DNA of 64,000 nt from Rossellomorea sp. SC111 (GCF_024733565.1 NZ_JANIOC010000015.1:35417-99416), one strand, 5' to 3'; shown: positions 34,384-43,182, counted from the first letter of the stretch. Notes: generated by a model from the letters alone, not told the origin. Numbers and translations are program-made.

Positions 34384-35454
34384 ATGGAAAAGAAATCCAT
34401 ATATGGATTAACATTAGATCAACTGACAACTTGGCTGGTTGAAAACGGGCAAAAGAAATTCCGCGCGGCTCAAGTCTGGGATTGGCTATATAAAAAGAGA
34501 GTGACAACCTTTGCGGATATGAAGAATTTGAACACTGACTGTGTACAGCTGCTGGACGATCATTTCTATCTTCATACGCTCACCCAAGAGGTTAAACAGG
34601 AATCGAAGGACGGTACAATCAAATTCTTGTTCAAACTTGAAGATGGTAATCTAATCGAGACCGTTCTGATGCGTTTCAACTATGGCCTGAGTGTATGTGT
34701 CACAACACAGGTAGGCTGTAACATCGGTTGTACATTCTGTGCAAGTGGACTGTTGAAAAAGAACCGTGATTTATCCAGCGGCGAGATTGTCGAACAGATT
34801 ATGAATGTTCAGCATCATCTCGATGAAGCTGGGAACGGGGAACGTGTCAGTCACATCGTCGTGATGGGGATTGGTGAACCGTTCGATAACTACGATAACA
34901 TGATGGACTTTTTCCGTGTTGTAAATGATCAGAAAGGTCTTTCCATCGGAGCGCGCCATATTACTGTTTCCACAAGTGGACTGGCTGATAAGATTTATAA
35001 GTTTGCCGACGAAAATATCCAAATCAACCTGGCCGTTTCTCTTCACGCACCGAACAACGAATTGCGTACACGGATCATGAAGATCAACCGTGCGTATCCG
35101 CTCGAGAAACTAATGCCGGCTATTGATTACTATTTAGAAAAAACAAATCGACGCATCACGTTTGAGTATATCTTGTTGAGTGATGTCAATGATCATAAAG
35201 AAGAGGCCATTCAGTTGGCCAAACTGCTGAAGAACAAACGGCACCTTTCTTACGTCAACCTGATTCCATATAACCCGGTCGACGAACACAACCAGTATCA
35301 AAGAAGTACGAAAGAAGCAATCGTTGAATTCTACGGTACCTTACTGGAACATGGAATCAACTGTGGAGTTCGAGTGGAGCAGGGTACAGATATCGACGCA
35401 GCATGCGGTCAGTTGAGAAGTAAGCAAATCAAGAAAGATAAAGTGAAATCGTAA
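34384..35454 (+). CDS. rlmN: 23S rRNA (adenine-2503-C2)-methyltransferase RlmN
   Basis: 356-residue radical SAM enzyme that methylates C2 of A2503 in 23S rRNA and C2 of A37 in some tRNAs. The cluster motif CNIGCTFC gives C112, C116 and C119; the methyl-carrying cysteine is C341 in [16 protein letters not shown] and HAPNNELRT are typical. By recall it is closer to the Listeria/Enterococcus RlmN group ([22 protein letters not shown]) than to B. subtilis YloN, and it is not beside rsmB/prpC/prkC, so it may be a second rlmN. It is not Cfr. ATG start at 34384. Confidence 0.9.
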   Translation: MEKKSIYGLTLDQLTTWLVENGQKKFRAAQVWDWLYKKRVTTFADMKNLNTDCVQLLDDHFYLHTLTQEVKQESKDGTIKFLFKLEDGNLIETVLMRFNYGLSVCVTTQVGCNIGCTFCASGLLKKNRDLSSGEIVEQIMNVQHHLDEAGNGERVSHIVVMGIGEPFDNYDNMMDFFRVVNDQKGLSIGARHITVSTSGLADKIYKFADENIQINLAVSLHAPNNELRTRIMKINRAYPLEKLMPAIDYYLEKTNRRITFEYILLSDVNDHKEEAIQLAKLLKNKRHLSYVNLIPYNPVDEHNQYQRSTKEAIVEFYGTLLEHGINCGVRVEQGTDIDAACGQLRSKQIKKDKVKS

Positions 35455-35460
35455 TAATGG

Positions 35461-35500
35461 AGCACATGAATTCCTGATCGGGAATTCATGTGCTTTTTTG
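35461..35500 (+). terminator. Terminator of rlmN
   Basis: AGCACATGAATTCC and GGAATTCATGTGCT arms followed by TTTTTTG. Confidence 0.88.
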
Positions 35501-35665
35501 TTGTGTATGACTGTTTGTAGTTTCTAAAAAAAGACAATGAAAAGCCATGTTCTAAGAAAAACTGGAAACTTTTTTGGAAATTAGTTCAAATAATATTGAA
35601 TTTACAGTTCTATAAATATAGAATACCTATTAAGGAAGAAATTTTTGTGAAAGAGGTGTGTGAGT

Positions 35666-36712
35666 ATGGATGTGCTCCATATGACCAGTCGTAAAAGAGA
35701 GACATATGATGTAAGGATCGAAGCTTCCCTGTTATGGGAATGTGCTTTAGGGATTGCTGCAATCACCAACACCAGGCTTATAGATACGTTAGAGAGGCCA
35801 AAAGAATCATGGGACAAGTTGAAAAAGTCTCTAACTGACTGCCTGATCCAGGATTTGGAGTATGTAGAAAAGAATAATACGTGGAAATCCCTTCTTCTGT
35901 TATTGCATCAAAGAGAATTTGGAACCTTACAAGAGTTCATCACCTATATGGATGAATTGGAAGAAGAAGAAATCAAATATCATTGCATTCCCTACATAGG
36001 GGCTAAATTTCAGGAACTTCGAAAACTAGCATCAGAAGGGGAAGTAGCATCACGGAATAGATTAAAGGAACAGACGGATGATAATCCTTATTATCCAGGC
36101 TATATTGAATTCATCTGCACGACAAATGTCCACAAACTTAAGAAGCACTTAATGAGTGTAATGACCAGATGGTATGAAGAAGTGATTCGACCTGAACAAG
36201 AGAACCTAAATGGGATATTGACAAGGGATAGACAGTCTAAGAAAGAGATGAGTGAAAAGCTCAATCCCGAGGCTTTGGTGGAATGGGCCACCGGCGGTAT
36301 AACCTATCTACCCGAGCCGGCTGTACACACAGTACTTCTCATTCCCCAGTCGATTTACCGCCCTTGGAATGTAGAAGGGGATGTGGAAGGAGTGAAGGTG
36401 TTTTATTACCCTGTAGCCAACGAAAGCATCTATCCACATGATAAGAATATGCCAAGCTATTTTCTCGTCCAGAAGTATAAGGCACTTGGGGATGAAGCCC
36501 GCCTGCGAATGGTGAAATTCTTGAAGGGAACAGAAAGGACTCTCCAGGAAATCACCAATGAACTTAACATGGGGAAATCCACCGTCCACCATCATTTGAA
36601 AATTCTCAGATCTGCCAGGCTCGTCGAAACCCAGGATGGGAAGTATCGTCTGAAAGAGAATGGCGTTCAATCATTATCGAATGAATTGAATCATTATTTA
36701 AAAGGGGTATAA
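35666..36712 (+). CDS. ArsR-type winged-helix regulator with long N-terminal domain
   Basis: 348 residues; ATG 35666 has GAGGTG seven bases upstream (GTG 35660 overlaps it). The last ~85 residues are an ArsR-like HTH: YKALGDEARLRMVKFLK, EITNELNMGKSTVHHHLKIL, LVETQDGKYRL. The first ~255 residues form a separate helical domain of the sort found in DUF5937-type regulators, without metal-binding cysteine clusters, so the ligand is probably organic. It is 13 bases from the MFS gene it presumably controls. Confidence 0.8.
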   Translation: MDVLHMTSRKRETYDVRIEASLLWECALGIAAITNTRLIDTLERPKESWDKLKKSLTDCLIQDLEYVEKNNTWKSLLLLLHQREFGTLQEFITYMDELEEEEIKYHCIPYIGAKFQELRKLASEGEVASRNRLKEQTDDNPYYPGYIEFICTTNVHKLKKHLMSVMTRWYEEVIRPEQENLNGILTRDRQSKKEMSEKLNPEALVEWATGGITYLPEPAVHTVLLIPQSIYRPWNVEGDVEGVKVFYYPVANESIYPHDKNMPSYFLVQKYKALGDEARLRMVKFLKGTERTLQEITNELNMGKSTVHHHLKILRSARLVETQDGKYRLKENGVQSLSNELNHYLKGV

Positions 36713-36725
36713 AGGGGTGTCGAGT

Positions 36726-37952
36726 ATGGGAGAACGTGCGGTCAAGCTGAGTCAATTGGCAGATTTCCCGCCTTTAAAGAAAAATTATCCTGTTTTCAGG
36801 TTTATGGGTGGAAATTTGATTTCATTTTTCGGAGATCAGATCTATTTAATTGCCATTCCACTCATGGTTTTATCCATTACGGGTTCACCTGTGAGTATGG
36901 GAATTGCAGCGGCACTTGAGCGGTTACCGATTATGTTGCAGCCTTTCGCGGGCATCCTGTCTGATCGTTTCAATCGAAAGCGTCTGCTCCTTTTATGCGA
37001 TTTAGGACGATCCATCCTTGTCGGGATAATCGGGATTTTATTTATAATGGGTATTCTGGAGATGTGGATGGTATATCCCGTGGTGTTTGGTATTGGATCA
37101 TTAAGTCAAATCTATAATACTTCTCAATTTGCTTCCGTACCAAGTCTGGTGAGAAGAGAAGACCTTCAAGCTGTGAATTCACTGAACTCCGGGATGTTTA
37201 ATTTAGCTGTCTTTTTCGCACCAGGTTTAGGTGGGTTAATCATTTCTTTTCTTAATCCAGGATACGCCCTGTTGGTGAATAGCGTCAGCTTCCTCGTCTC
37301 TTTTCTAGCCATTGCGAGTCTCAGGATGAAGAGGAATGAGAGAGATTCATCAAGTGCCTCCATATGGAGAGAAATCAGGGAGGGATTTGAATTCGTTCTA
37401 CAGACCAAACCGATTTTCTACACAAATCTGGCGATGGTATCTTCTGTATTCGGAACAACATTGTTCCTCACATTATTAGTGTTTCACTTGAAAGATTCCC
37501 TGGATATAAATACGGTTATGATAGGGTGGTTATTATCAGCTGGCGGAGTGGGTGCCATTTTAGGTGCGGTGATGTCAAACTTCTTTCGGAGATGGTTTTC
37601 TTATAGAAGTTTATTATTTACTGCCTCTGTTGTTGGAGGACTTTCTATTTTGTTTTTCGGATTGATGGAAACCTATTTCTGGCTCGTGATCATGAATGCA
37701 GTAGGGACCTTCTGTGCTTCAATGATGAGTCCCTGCATCATTACGATCCGCCAAACGCTGTCTCCCGATCACTTATTGGGGAGGGTGCAGGCCACGAGCC
37801 GTCTCATGACGTGGATACTCATGCCCATCGCCGCATTTCTGGCAGGAATACTGGCTCAAGCAATGGGAACCAACCTGACCATCGTACTGGCCGGAGCGAT
37901 TTCGACACTCGCCTCCATCCCTTACCTGCACCATAGTTTGAAAGATTACTAG
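36726..37952 (+). CDS. MFS transporter, macrolide-efflux-like
   Basis: 408 residues with 12 predicted helices. The N-terminal FFGDQIYLIAIPLMVLSITG and the loop AGILSDRFNRKRLLLLCD near 80 match the MFS_3/MefA-like branch. Drug or metabolite efflux is likely. GTG 36717 and ATG 36726 both have AAAGGGG sites; 36726 is chosen. Probably cotranscribed with the upstream regulator. The stop codon touches a copy of the AGGGACGGACCT motif. Confidence 0.85.
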   Translation: MGERAVKLSQLADFPPLKKNYPVFRFMGGNLISFFGDQIYLIAIPLMVLSITGSPVSMGIAAALERLPIMLQPFAGILSDRFNRKRLLLLCDLGRSILVGIIGILFIMGILEMWMVYPVVFGIGSLSQIYNTSQFASVPSLVRREDLQAVNSLNSGMFNLAVFFAPGLGGLIISFLNPGYALLVNSVSFLVSFLAIASLRMKRNERDSSSASIWREIREGFEFVLQTKPIFYTNLAMVSSVFGTTLFLTLLVFHLKDSLDINTVMIGWLLSAGGVGAILGAVMSNFFRRWFSYRSLLFTASVVGGLSILFFGLMETYFWLVIMNAVGTFCASMMSPCIITIRQTLSPDHLLGRVQATSRLMTWILMPIAAFLAGILAQAMGTNLTIVLAGAISTLASIPYLHHSLKDY

Positions 37953-37968
37953 AGGGACGGACCTCCAA
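37952..37968. repeat. Single GAGGGACGGACCTCC motif directly after the MFS stop
   Basis: The motif starts on the last base of the stop codon. It has the flank CCAA also seen in the 29.8-kb copy. No inverted partner in the same gap. Confidence 0.8.
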
Positions 37969-38081
37969 CGTTCACTATGGTAGGATGGGAGTAGCGTGTA
38001 ATTGGTGAAAGTTTATTGAGGAAGATAATAATCGTTATGACATAATGTGGAACAGTCACAACTTAGAAAGGGGAGAAGGGG

Positions 38082-39431
38082 ATGCAATCAAATCACCATG
38101 ACATCACCATCATCGGAGCAGGAGTAAGCAGTATTTTTCTTGCTTACACCTTGATGAAGCATAATGAACATGTCTCCATCCATATGATCGATCTCGGCAA
38201 GGAACTGAGTGAACGTACATGTGGCTTAGATGAGGGAGGAATCTGTACGTGTGAAGGTGTGTGCAGTAAATACATAGGTTTTGCAGGTCTTGGGAAATCC
38301 GAGGGGAAATTTAATTATACGAATGATTTTGGCGGGGGGCTTGGCAGGAAAATCGGAGAGCAAAATACACTTGCTTTGATGAGGGAAGTAGACAACATTC
38401 TCTGTGAATTTGGCGGTGATAGCATCCCCCCATATAGTACGAAAAATGAGAAGCTTTCAAGTAGAGGGGCTGATGCTGGCTTGAAGGTTCTTTCCACGGA
38501 GGTCCGTCATTTAGGAACACGACTGGCGGGTGATATTTTTGAGAAGTTGTATGAAGTCCTGAAATACCGAGTAACCTTCAGCTTTAAAACTCGTGTCGAG
38601 ACCATTTCAAAAAAGGGTGATACCTTTCACCTAAAGTCGACAAGTGGTCAATTCACAACAGAAAAATTAGTGATCGGCACAGGCATGAGTGGAAGCAAAT
38701 GGCTTAAAGAACAAGTAGCATCACTTGGACTATTTCCAGGAAAGACGCGTCTCGATATGGGGATTCGCGTAGAAATGAAAGGTGACCAGCTTCAATCGAT
38801 ATTACAAGATACGTTTGAAACAAAGTTGCAGATCGAAAGGGATTCATTCAGTGCTACAACCTATTGTATGAATCCACAAGGAAGGATCATTCGGAAACAT
38901 CAGCATGGCTTAGTGATGCCGGACGGACAAAATGCCCGTGAAGAGGATACACCGAGTGCGAACCTGAACTTCAGCTTATTCGTTCCTCGTTATTTTCAAT
39001 CCCATGATGAAGCAATGAAGTATGCAGGGGACGTCATAGGTGGGATCAATCAAGGACGGGGGAGGATAGTCGTTCAGAGATGGCAAGACTTTAAATTTCA
39101 TAGACTTACTGAATCGCTGGAGGGGAATTTGATAGGTCCGTCCCTCCATGCGGAATGCGGAAATGTGAGAGGAGAGGTCCCAGCAGTGTATGGGATGGCG
39201 TTTATCGAGTTTTTAGGTTCTCTTGAAAATCTTATTGGGGAACCGATCCACCCTGATACGCTTCTGTACGGGTTGGATGCGAAATTCCATGAACCAATAT
39301 TACCGACGGATGAGAACTTTGAAACAGATATATCAAACCTGTTTTTGATTGGTGATTGTTCGGGAGAAACCCATTCCCTGTCCCAGGCAGCGGCAAGCGG
39401 TGTATATCTAGGAGAATATTTCGTCCAATAG
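38082..39431 (+). CDS. FAD-dependent oxidoreductase, uncharacterised (COG2509-like)
   Basis: 449 residues. Rossmann dinucleotide motif ITIIGAGVSSIFLAY at residue 8 and a C-terminal FAD motif NLFLIGDCSGETHSLSQAAASG near 425. A cysteine cluster CGLDEGGICTCEGVC near residue 46 resembles neither a standard redox disulfide nor a common Fe-S motif and could bind a metal. ATG 38082 behind AAAGGGGAGAAGGGG. Related proteins are annotated only as FAD-dependent dehydrogenases. Its coding sequence contains the repeat motif at 39134-39147. Confidence 0.8.
   Translation: MQSNHHDITIIGAGVSSIFLAYTLMKHNEHVSIHMIDLGKELSERTCGLDEGGICTCEGVCSKYIGFAGLGKSEGKFNYTNDFGGGLGRKIGEQNTLALMREVDNILCEFGGDSIPPYSTKNEKLSSRGADAGLKVLSTEVRHLGTRLAGDIFEKLYEVLKYRVTFSFKTRVETISKKGDTFHLKSTSGQFTTEKLVIGTGMSGSKWLKEQVASLGLFPGKTRLDMGIRVEMKGDQLQSILQDTFETKLQIERDSFSATTYCMNPQGRIIRKHQHGLVMPDGQNAREEDTPSANLNFSLFVPRYFQSHDEAMKYAGDVIGGINQGRGRIVVQRWQDFKFHRLTESLEGNLIGPSLHAECGNVRGEVPAVYGMAFIEFLGSLENLIGEPIHPDTLLYGLDAKFHEPILPTDENFETDISNLFLIGDCSGETHSLSQAAASGVYLGEYFVQ
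39134..39147. repeat. AGGTCCGTCCCTCC motif inside the FAD oxidoreductase gene
   Basis: Exact motif in coding sequence, read as Ile-Gly-Pro-Ser-Leu. A partial copy GGAGGTCCGTC lies at ~38499-38509 in the same gene. Confidence 0.7.
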
Positions 39432-39468
39432 ACTTCCAGCAAATGATAAAATTAGGAAAAATTGAAAC

Positions 39469-39522
39469 CTTTCTGCCTGTTTTTTCGTATTAGTAGAAAA
39501 GAACAGGCAGAAAGGATTTTTT
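39469..39522 (+). terminator. Terminator hairpin that includes the next gene's ribosome site
   Basis: CCTTTCTGCCTGTT (39469-39482) and AACAGGCAGAAAGG (39502-39515) form a perfect 14-base stem followed by ATTTTTT and then ATG 39523. The ribosome site AAAGGA lies in the 3' arm, so the hairpin can both end the upstream transcript and hide the start of the next gene. Confidence 0.8.
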
Positions 39523-39888
39523 ATGAAATTGAGAGTAGGTCAAACTGTTACTAACCATGAGGAGGAAGTATACAATCAATCAAAACAACAGTTGAGTATG
39601 TATTCTTTCCTCCGATTGCTGGGGATTTTTATTTTCTTAGGGTGGGGTGTCATGTTCTTCACTGTCCCATTGGATTTAAATGAAAAATTTGAATGGGTTC
39701 ATGTGAATGGCACTCATATAAATGGAACGGTGATGGGGGAATTCTTTTTTTGTCTGATCACTGTTGGGATCATTTATTTTGGATTACTATTTTTATATTT
39801 TAAAAAAATGTGGGGAAGAAAACGAGTATTGATCACTTTAGTATGTCTCTCTGTAGTCGATGGAATCCTATTTGTTTTTTCACTCTAG
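39523..39888 (+). CDS. Small three-helix membrane protein, unknown
   Basis: 121 residues: a polar N-terminus of ~25 residues, then helices at ~28-48, ~70-92 and ~100-120. Between helices 1 and 2 is an outside loop with two NGT sequences (HVNGTHINGTVMG). ATG 39523, with AAAGGA eight bases upstream held in a terminator stem. First of three consecutive small membrane genes of unknown function. Confidence 0.6.
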   Translation: MKLRVGQTVTNHEEEVYNQSKQQLSMYSFLRLLGIFIFLGWGVMFFTVPLDLNEKFEWVHVNGTHINGTVMGEFFFCLITVGIIYFGLLFLYFKKMWGRKRVLITLVCLSVVDGILFVFSL

Positions 39889-39918
39889 ATTGAAAAGATT
39901 TTGACTGGAGGTTGCTAT

Positions 39919-40353
39919 ATGTATCATTATTATAATCTTTTGTTAACGATCATCATCCTCATCGCAGGAACCGGAGTGGCATTTTTCATTGATCAATTCA
40001 GTAAACTACTAGAGAAGTGGATCCCTCCAAAGTTTTTATCCCTTACGGTCATCGTTATTCTGTTTACACTTATGACAACCGCTACAGTGATGATCAGTTC
40101 ATTAACGGGGTTTAGGCTAATGGATACGGCTTTCATTTCAAGTCTCTGTTTTTTTGCACTGGGATGGTTCACCAATATTTCAAAAAGGGCTGGAATCAAT
40201 CAGGCATCTACGGCTGCTAAGTTCATAACGAATAACCAATTTAAGTATGAATATGAATCTGCAAGTACTTCTAATAAGAGTCCTTATTTGATTGCAAGTG
40301 TGCTGTTTCTTGTATTAAGCTGGGGGATTTCATTTTACATGGCATATTATTAA
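39919..40353 (+). CDS. Small membrane protein, unknown
   Basis: 144 residues from ATG 39919 (CTGGAGG, 8-base spacing; the frame opens earlier at TTG 39901). Helices at ~5-25, ~38-58, ~65-85 and ~125-143; a polar stretch (NQFKYEYESASTSNKS) precedes the last. Second of a three-gene set. Confidence 0.6.
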   Translation: MYHYYNLLLTIIILIAGTGVAFFIDQFSKLLEKWIPPKFLSLTVIVILFTLMTTATVMISSLTGFRLMDTAFISSLCFFALGWFTNISKRAGINQASTAAKFITNNQFKYEYESASTSNKSPYLIASVLFLVLSWGISFYMAYY

Positions 40354-40372
40354 ATCATGAGGGGGAAATAGG

Positions 40373-40657
40373 TTGTCTGACTGGGGTGTATTGTTTCTCT
40401 TAGTTGCCATCTTTATGACCATCTTAGCTGTGACTAACATTATGGTCATAAAGATTTCAGGGAAAAATAAAAAGAAGAGGATTTGGTCTGGTGTCGCATG
40501 TTTATTACTCACACCAGTAGTTATTATATTGACCGGTTTATCGGTAAGCCCTTTTGACCCTTATGGATTTGGAACAGGAATGCTAATGATGATTTATGGT
40601 GCGTTTTTTGCTTTGAATGGAGTAGGGGTCATTGTGACTGGGCTGTTTTTGGAATAA
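40373..40657 (+). CDS. Small three-helix membrane protein, unknown
   Basis: 94 residues from TTG 40373 behind AGGGGG. Helices at ~5-27, ~38-56 and ~68-92. Last of the three-gene set; 19 bases after the preceding stop. The ~240 bases that follow hold nothing I recognise. Confidence 0.6.
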   Translation: MSDWGVLFLLVAIFMTILAVTNIMVIKISGKNKKKRIWSGVACLLLTPVVIILTGLSVSPFDPYGFGTGMLMMIYGAFFALNGVGVIVTGLFLE

Positions 40658-40899
40658 GGGAGTTAAACACATGAAGTTTGAAGGGCAGGTTGATTAGATG
40701 TTAGAATTCTTTTCATATAACTGGTTAGTGAGGGATGAGTGGTTTAAATGATGTAGGGAGTGATCCCAGCATACCTGACTTTGGCTAGGGGTTTGAGAAG
40801 GATCTAAACAGGGGGTTCAAACAGAAATTCCTTTAGTACGAAGACCATCGGTGATATACTTGATGGAATGCATATTTGGAAAAGAGGAATGAAAGCTGT

Positions 40900-41091
40900 A
40901 TGAGATATATGAAGTCACAAATGAAACTGTTAGTCAGGGATAATAAAGAATTACAAGGAAGACTGAAAGTATTGATGGAAGACATGAATTTAGAGAGAAC
41001 ATTTGCCCTTAAAGCCCTCTATCATTCCGAGGTGGCGGATGGCGGAAAATATCAGGCTGCGTATCAGGCACTGGACTTACCAAAGGAGTAA
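40900..41091 (+). CDS. Small helical protein, unknown
   Basis: 63 residues from ATG 40900 (AAGAGGA upstream); the frame opens at TTG 40876. Charged and helical with no membrane segment (LLVRDNKELQGRLKVLMEDM). The stop codon lies inside its own terminator. Base pattern and ribosome site suggest a real gene, but evidence is modest. Confidence 0.5.
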   Translation: MRYMKSQMKLLVRDNKELQGRLKVLMEDMNLERTFALKALYHSEVADGGKYQAAYQALDLPKE

Positions 41092-41102
41092 GTCTTTTTT
41101 TT
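41074..41102 (+). terminator. Terminator overlapping the small gene's stop codon
   Basis: GACTTAC and GTAAGTC arms, loop CAAAGGA, followed by TTTTTTTT. Confidence 0.8.
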
Positions 41103-41166
41103 GTGGAAATGGTTCCTCGCTTTTATTTAATATGGTAAAATCATACATATTATGAGGGGTGTATAT

Positions 41167-41949
41167 ATGAAATTTGTATTTGACTTAGATGGAACGATTT
41201 GCTTCAGAGGAAAACCGATTTCACAAAGAATCGTCCAATGTTTACTGGAAATGAAAACGAATGGCCACGAAGTGATTTTTGCATCCGCCAGACCGATTCG
41301 GGATATGCTTCCTGTCCTGGATGCACGATTACATTCCTTCCCTTTGATTGGTGGGAACGGTTCTCTTCTTTATCATCAAAGAAAAGTGATTCATGCATCT
41401 TCTTTTCATGAAGAAGACCTTAAGAGGATCCATCACCTCATCGATCAATATGAGGCAACCTATTTGATTGATAGCGAGTGGGATTACGCTTATACAGGTG
41501 CTGCCGATCATCCAATTCTTGATTTCCTTGATCCTCACCATCTTGCCGAGATGCTTCCCGTCACTTCACTGAACTCAATTGTGAAGATATTATTGTTAAC
41601 AACTACTAACTTTCAGAAATTAATTGATGAATTGCAAGCCTTGGATATCGTCGTGAACATACATATGAATGAAAATGTAGTGGATATCAGCCCTTCCAAT
41701 ATTCATAAATGGAGCGCACTTTCGCGATTTGGAGTGGGTGAAGGAGACTTTATTGCATTTGGTAATGATGCCAATGACATCAGTATGTTCCAAAAAGCAA
41801 AACATGCTGTCATGTTAGGGTATCATGAAGGACTTTCGAGCTTTGCTGATGAACAAATCCCGCTTACTGGAGATTTTGAAGGGGAAATCATTAGGAAGTT
41901 GAAGGAATTGACCTTAGTACATAATGAAATCACTATAGGAAGGAAGTAA
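41167..41949 (+). CDS. HAD-superfamily Cof-type phosphatase
   Basis: 260 residues from ATG 41167 (GAGGGG upstream; ATG 41152 overlaps that site). HAD motif I FDLDGTIC at residue 5, motif II ASARP near 40, and motif III/IV FGNDANDISMFQKA near 198. The C2 cap identifies the Cof/YcsE-like group, phosphatases of sugar phosphates, flavin precursors or nucleotides. Substrate unknown. Confidence 0.88.
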   Translation: MKFVFDLDGTICFRGKPISQRIVQCLLEMKTNGHEVIFASARPIRDMLPVLDARLHSFPLIGGNGSLLYHQRKVIHASSFHEEDLKRIHHLIDQYEATYLIDSEWDYAYTGAADHPILDFLDPHHLAEMLPVTSLNSIVKILLLTTTNFQKLIDELQALDIVVNIHMNENVVDISPSNIHKWSALSRFGVGEGDFIAFGNDANDISMFQKAKHAVMLGYHEGLSSFADEQIPLTGDFEGEIIRKLKELTLVHNEITIGRK

Positions 41950-41985
41950 GCTGGCTAAGGAGAAATCCTTTTAGCCGGCTTTTTT
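41949..41985 (+). terminator. Terminator of the HAD phosphatase gene
   Basis: AGCTGGCTAA and TTAGCCGGCT arms followed by TTTTTT. Confidence 0.82.
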
Positions 41986-42033
41986 ACGTCGGAAACCAAA
42001 TGATTGACGATCAGAATTAAATATATTATATTA

Positions 42034-42062
42034 ATTGACGGGTCAACAATTGACCTGTCAAT
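42034..42062. promoter_or_regulatory. MarR-type operator
   Basis: ATTGACGGGTCA and TGACCTGTCAAT, 12-base arms with one mismatch, 5-base spacer; ends 22 bases before the MarR start. Probably the autoregulatory site for the three-gene operon. Confidence 0.7.
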
Positions 42063-42084
42063 TATCGGAAAGGAGGAGGATGCT

Positions 42085-42519
42085 TTGTCCAACTCGTGCC
42101 GAGAAGAAGAGAAGATCATTGTTCAACTCAATGATATATATAAGCAAATGAGTCCGAAATTTGAGCGTTGTACAGGGATCAGTCAATCTCGCCTGGACCT
42201 GCTCCACAAACTGTTTGAAGTGGAAGAAATCAGTCAGACCGCACTTCAGCGTGAAGTGAATATTGACAGTGCTGCTGTGACCAGGCACCTGAAACAGCTT
42301 GAGGGAAAAGGAATGGTTTCCCGTCGTAAGAACCCTGCCGACAACCGTTTTACCTATGTTCGACTGACAGAAGAAGGAAGAATGAAGATTGAAGCGTACA
42401 GGGAAGAGAAAGAGATTTTCATTTCTAAAGTCTTCAAGACATTCACTGAAGAAGAACGTTCGATTTTATCGGGAATGCTAAATCGAATTCAGGATAATGT
42501 CCAGGACATTGAATACTAA
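42085..42519 (+). CDS. MarR-family transcriptional regulator
   Basis: 144 residues from TTG 42085, behind AAAGGAGGAGGA; the open frame extends upstream across the operator and is discounted. Winged-helix features: ISQTALQREVNIDSAAVTRHLKQL near 53, and wing SRRKNPADNRFTYVRLTEEG near 83. No conserved N-terminal cysteine of the OhrR kind; a cysteine (CTGIS) near 30 might sense oxidants. It heads an operon with a nitroreductase and an ABM monooxygenase, so it likely answers to quinone- or nitro-type electrophiles. Confidence 0.9.
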   Translation: MSNSCREEEKIIVQLNDIYKQMSPKFERCTGISQSRLDLLHKLFEVEEISQTALQREVNIDSAAVTRHLKQLEGKGMVSRRKNPADNRFTYVRLTEEGRMKIEAYREEKEIFISKVFKTFTEEERSILSGMLNRIQDNVQDIEY

Positions 42520-42546
42520 ATAAAAACACATGAAGGAGAATGCATC

Positions 42547-43182
42547 ATGAATACAACAAAAATCAATGATTTCAATGAAATTATCACAGGTCGTCGTTCC
42601 ATCCGAAACTATGACCCATCTGTGAAAATCAGCAAAGAAGAAATGACAGAAATCCTTACGGAGGCGACACTTGCACCGTCTTCTGTTAACCTGCAACCAT
42701 GGCGTTTTGTTGTAATCGACAGTGCTGAAGGAAAAGAAACGCTTGCACCACTTGCCAAATTCAATCAAACCCAGGTGCAAACCTCCTCTGCAGTCATCGC
42801 TGTATTTGTTGATATGAACAGCCTTGACTATGCGGATGAAATTTACAACAAAGCGGTCGAAGAAGGACTTATGCCTGCAGAAGTAAGAGACAGACAGCTT
42901 CCAGCCATTAAAGGTTTACTTGAAACGATGCCTATTGATCAGTTCAGGGAAATGAACCTTATCGATGCAGGATTAGTATCCATGCAATTGATGCTCGCTG
43001 CACGTGCCCACGGATATGACACAAATCCGATAGGTGGATATGAAAAAGATCAAATTGCTGAAGCTTATGGCATGGACAAAGAACGTTATTATCCTGTCAT
43101 GCTGATTTCAATCGGGAAAGCCGTCGATGCGGGTTACAAATCAGTCAGATTGCCAATTGAATCCATCACGGAATGGAAATAA
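42547..43182 (+). CDS. Nitroreductase family protein (FMN-dependent NAD(P)H oxidoreductase)
   Basis: 211 residues. FMN-binding GRRSIRNYDPSVKISKEEM near 15 and LAPSSVNLQPWRFVVID near 41, dimer-interface sequence MQLMLAARAHGYDTNPIGGY near 145. Resembles B. subtilis MhqN/YodC-type enzymes that reduce quinones or nitro compounds. Starts 27 bases after the MarR gene. Confidence 0.9.
   Translation: MNTTKINDFNEIITGRRSIRNYDPSVKISKEEMTEILTEATLAPSSVNLQPWRFVVIDSAEGKETLAPLAKFNQTQVQTSSAVIAVFVDMNSLDYADEIYNKAVEEGLMPAEVRDRQLPAIKGLLETMPIDQFREMNLIDAGLVSMQLMLAARAHGYDTNPIGGYEKDQIAEAYGMDKERYYPVMLISIGKAVDAGYKSVRLPIESITEWK

Noticed and set aside
34384..35454. Cfr-type resistance methyltransferase
   Set aside because: Sequence matches RlmN, including the RlmN-type N-terminal domain; Cfr is much more diverged.
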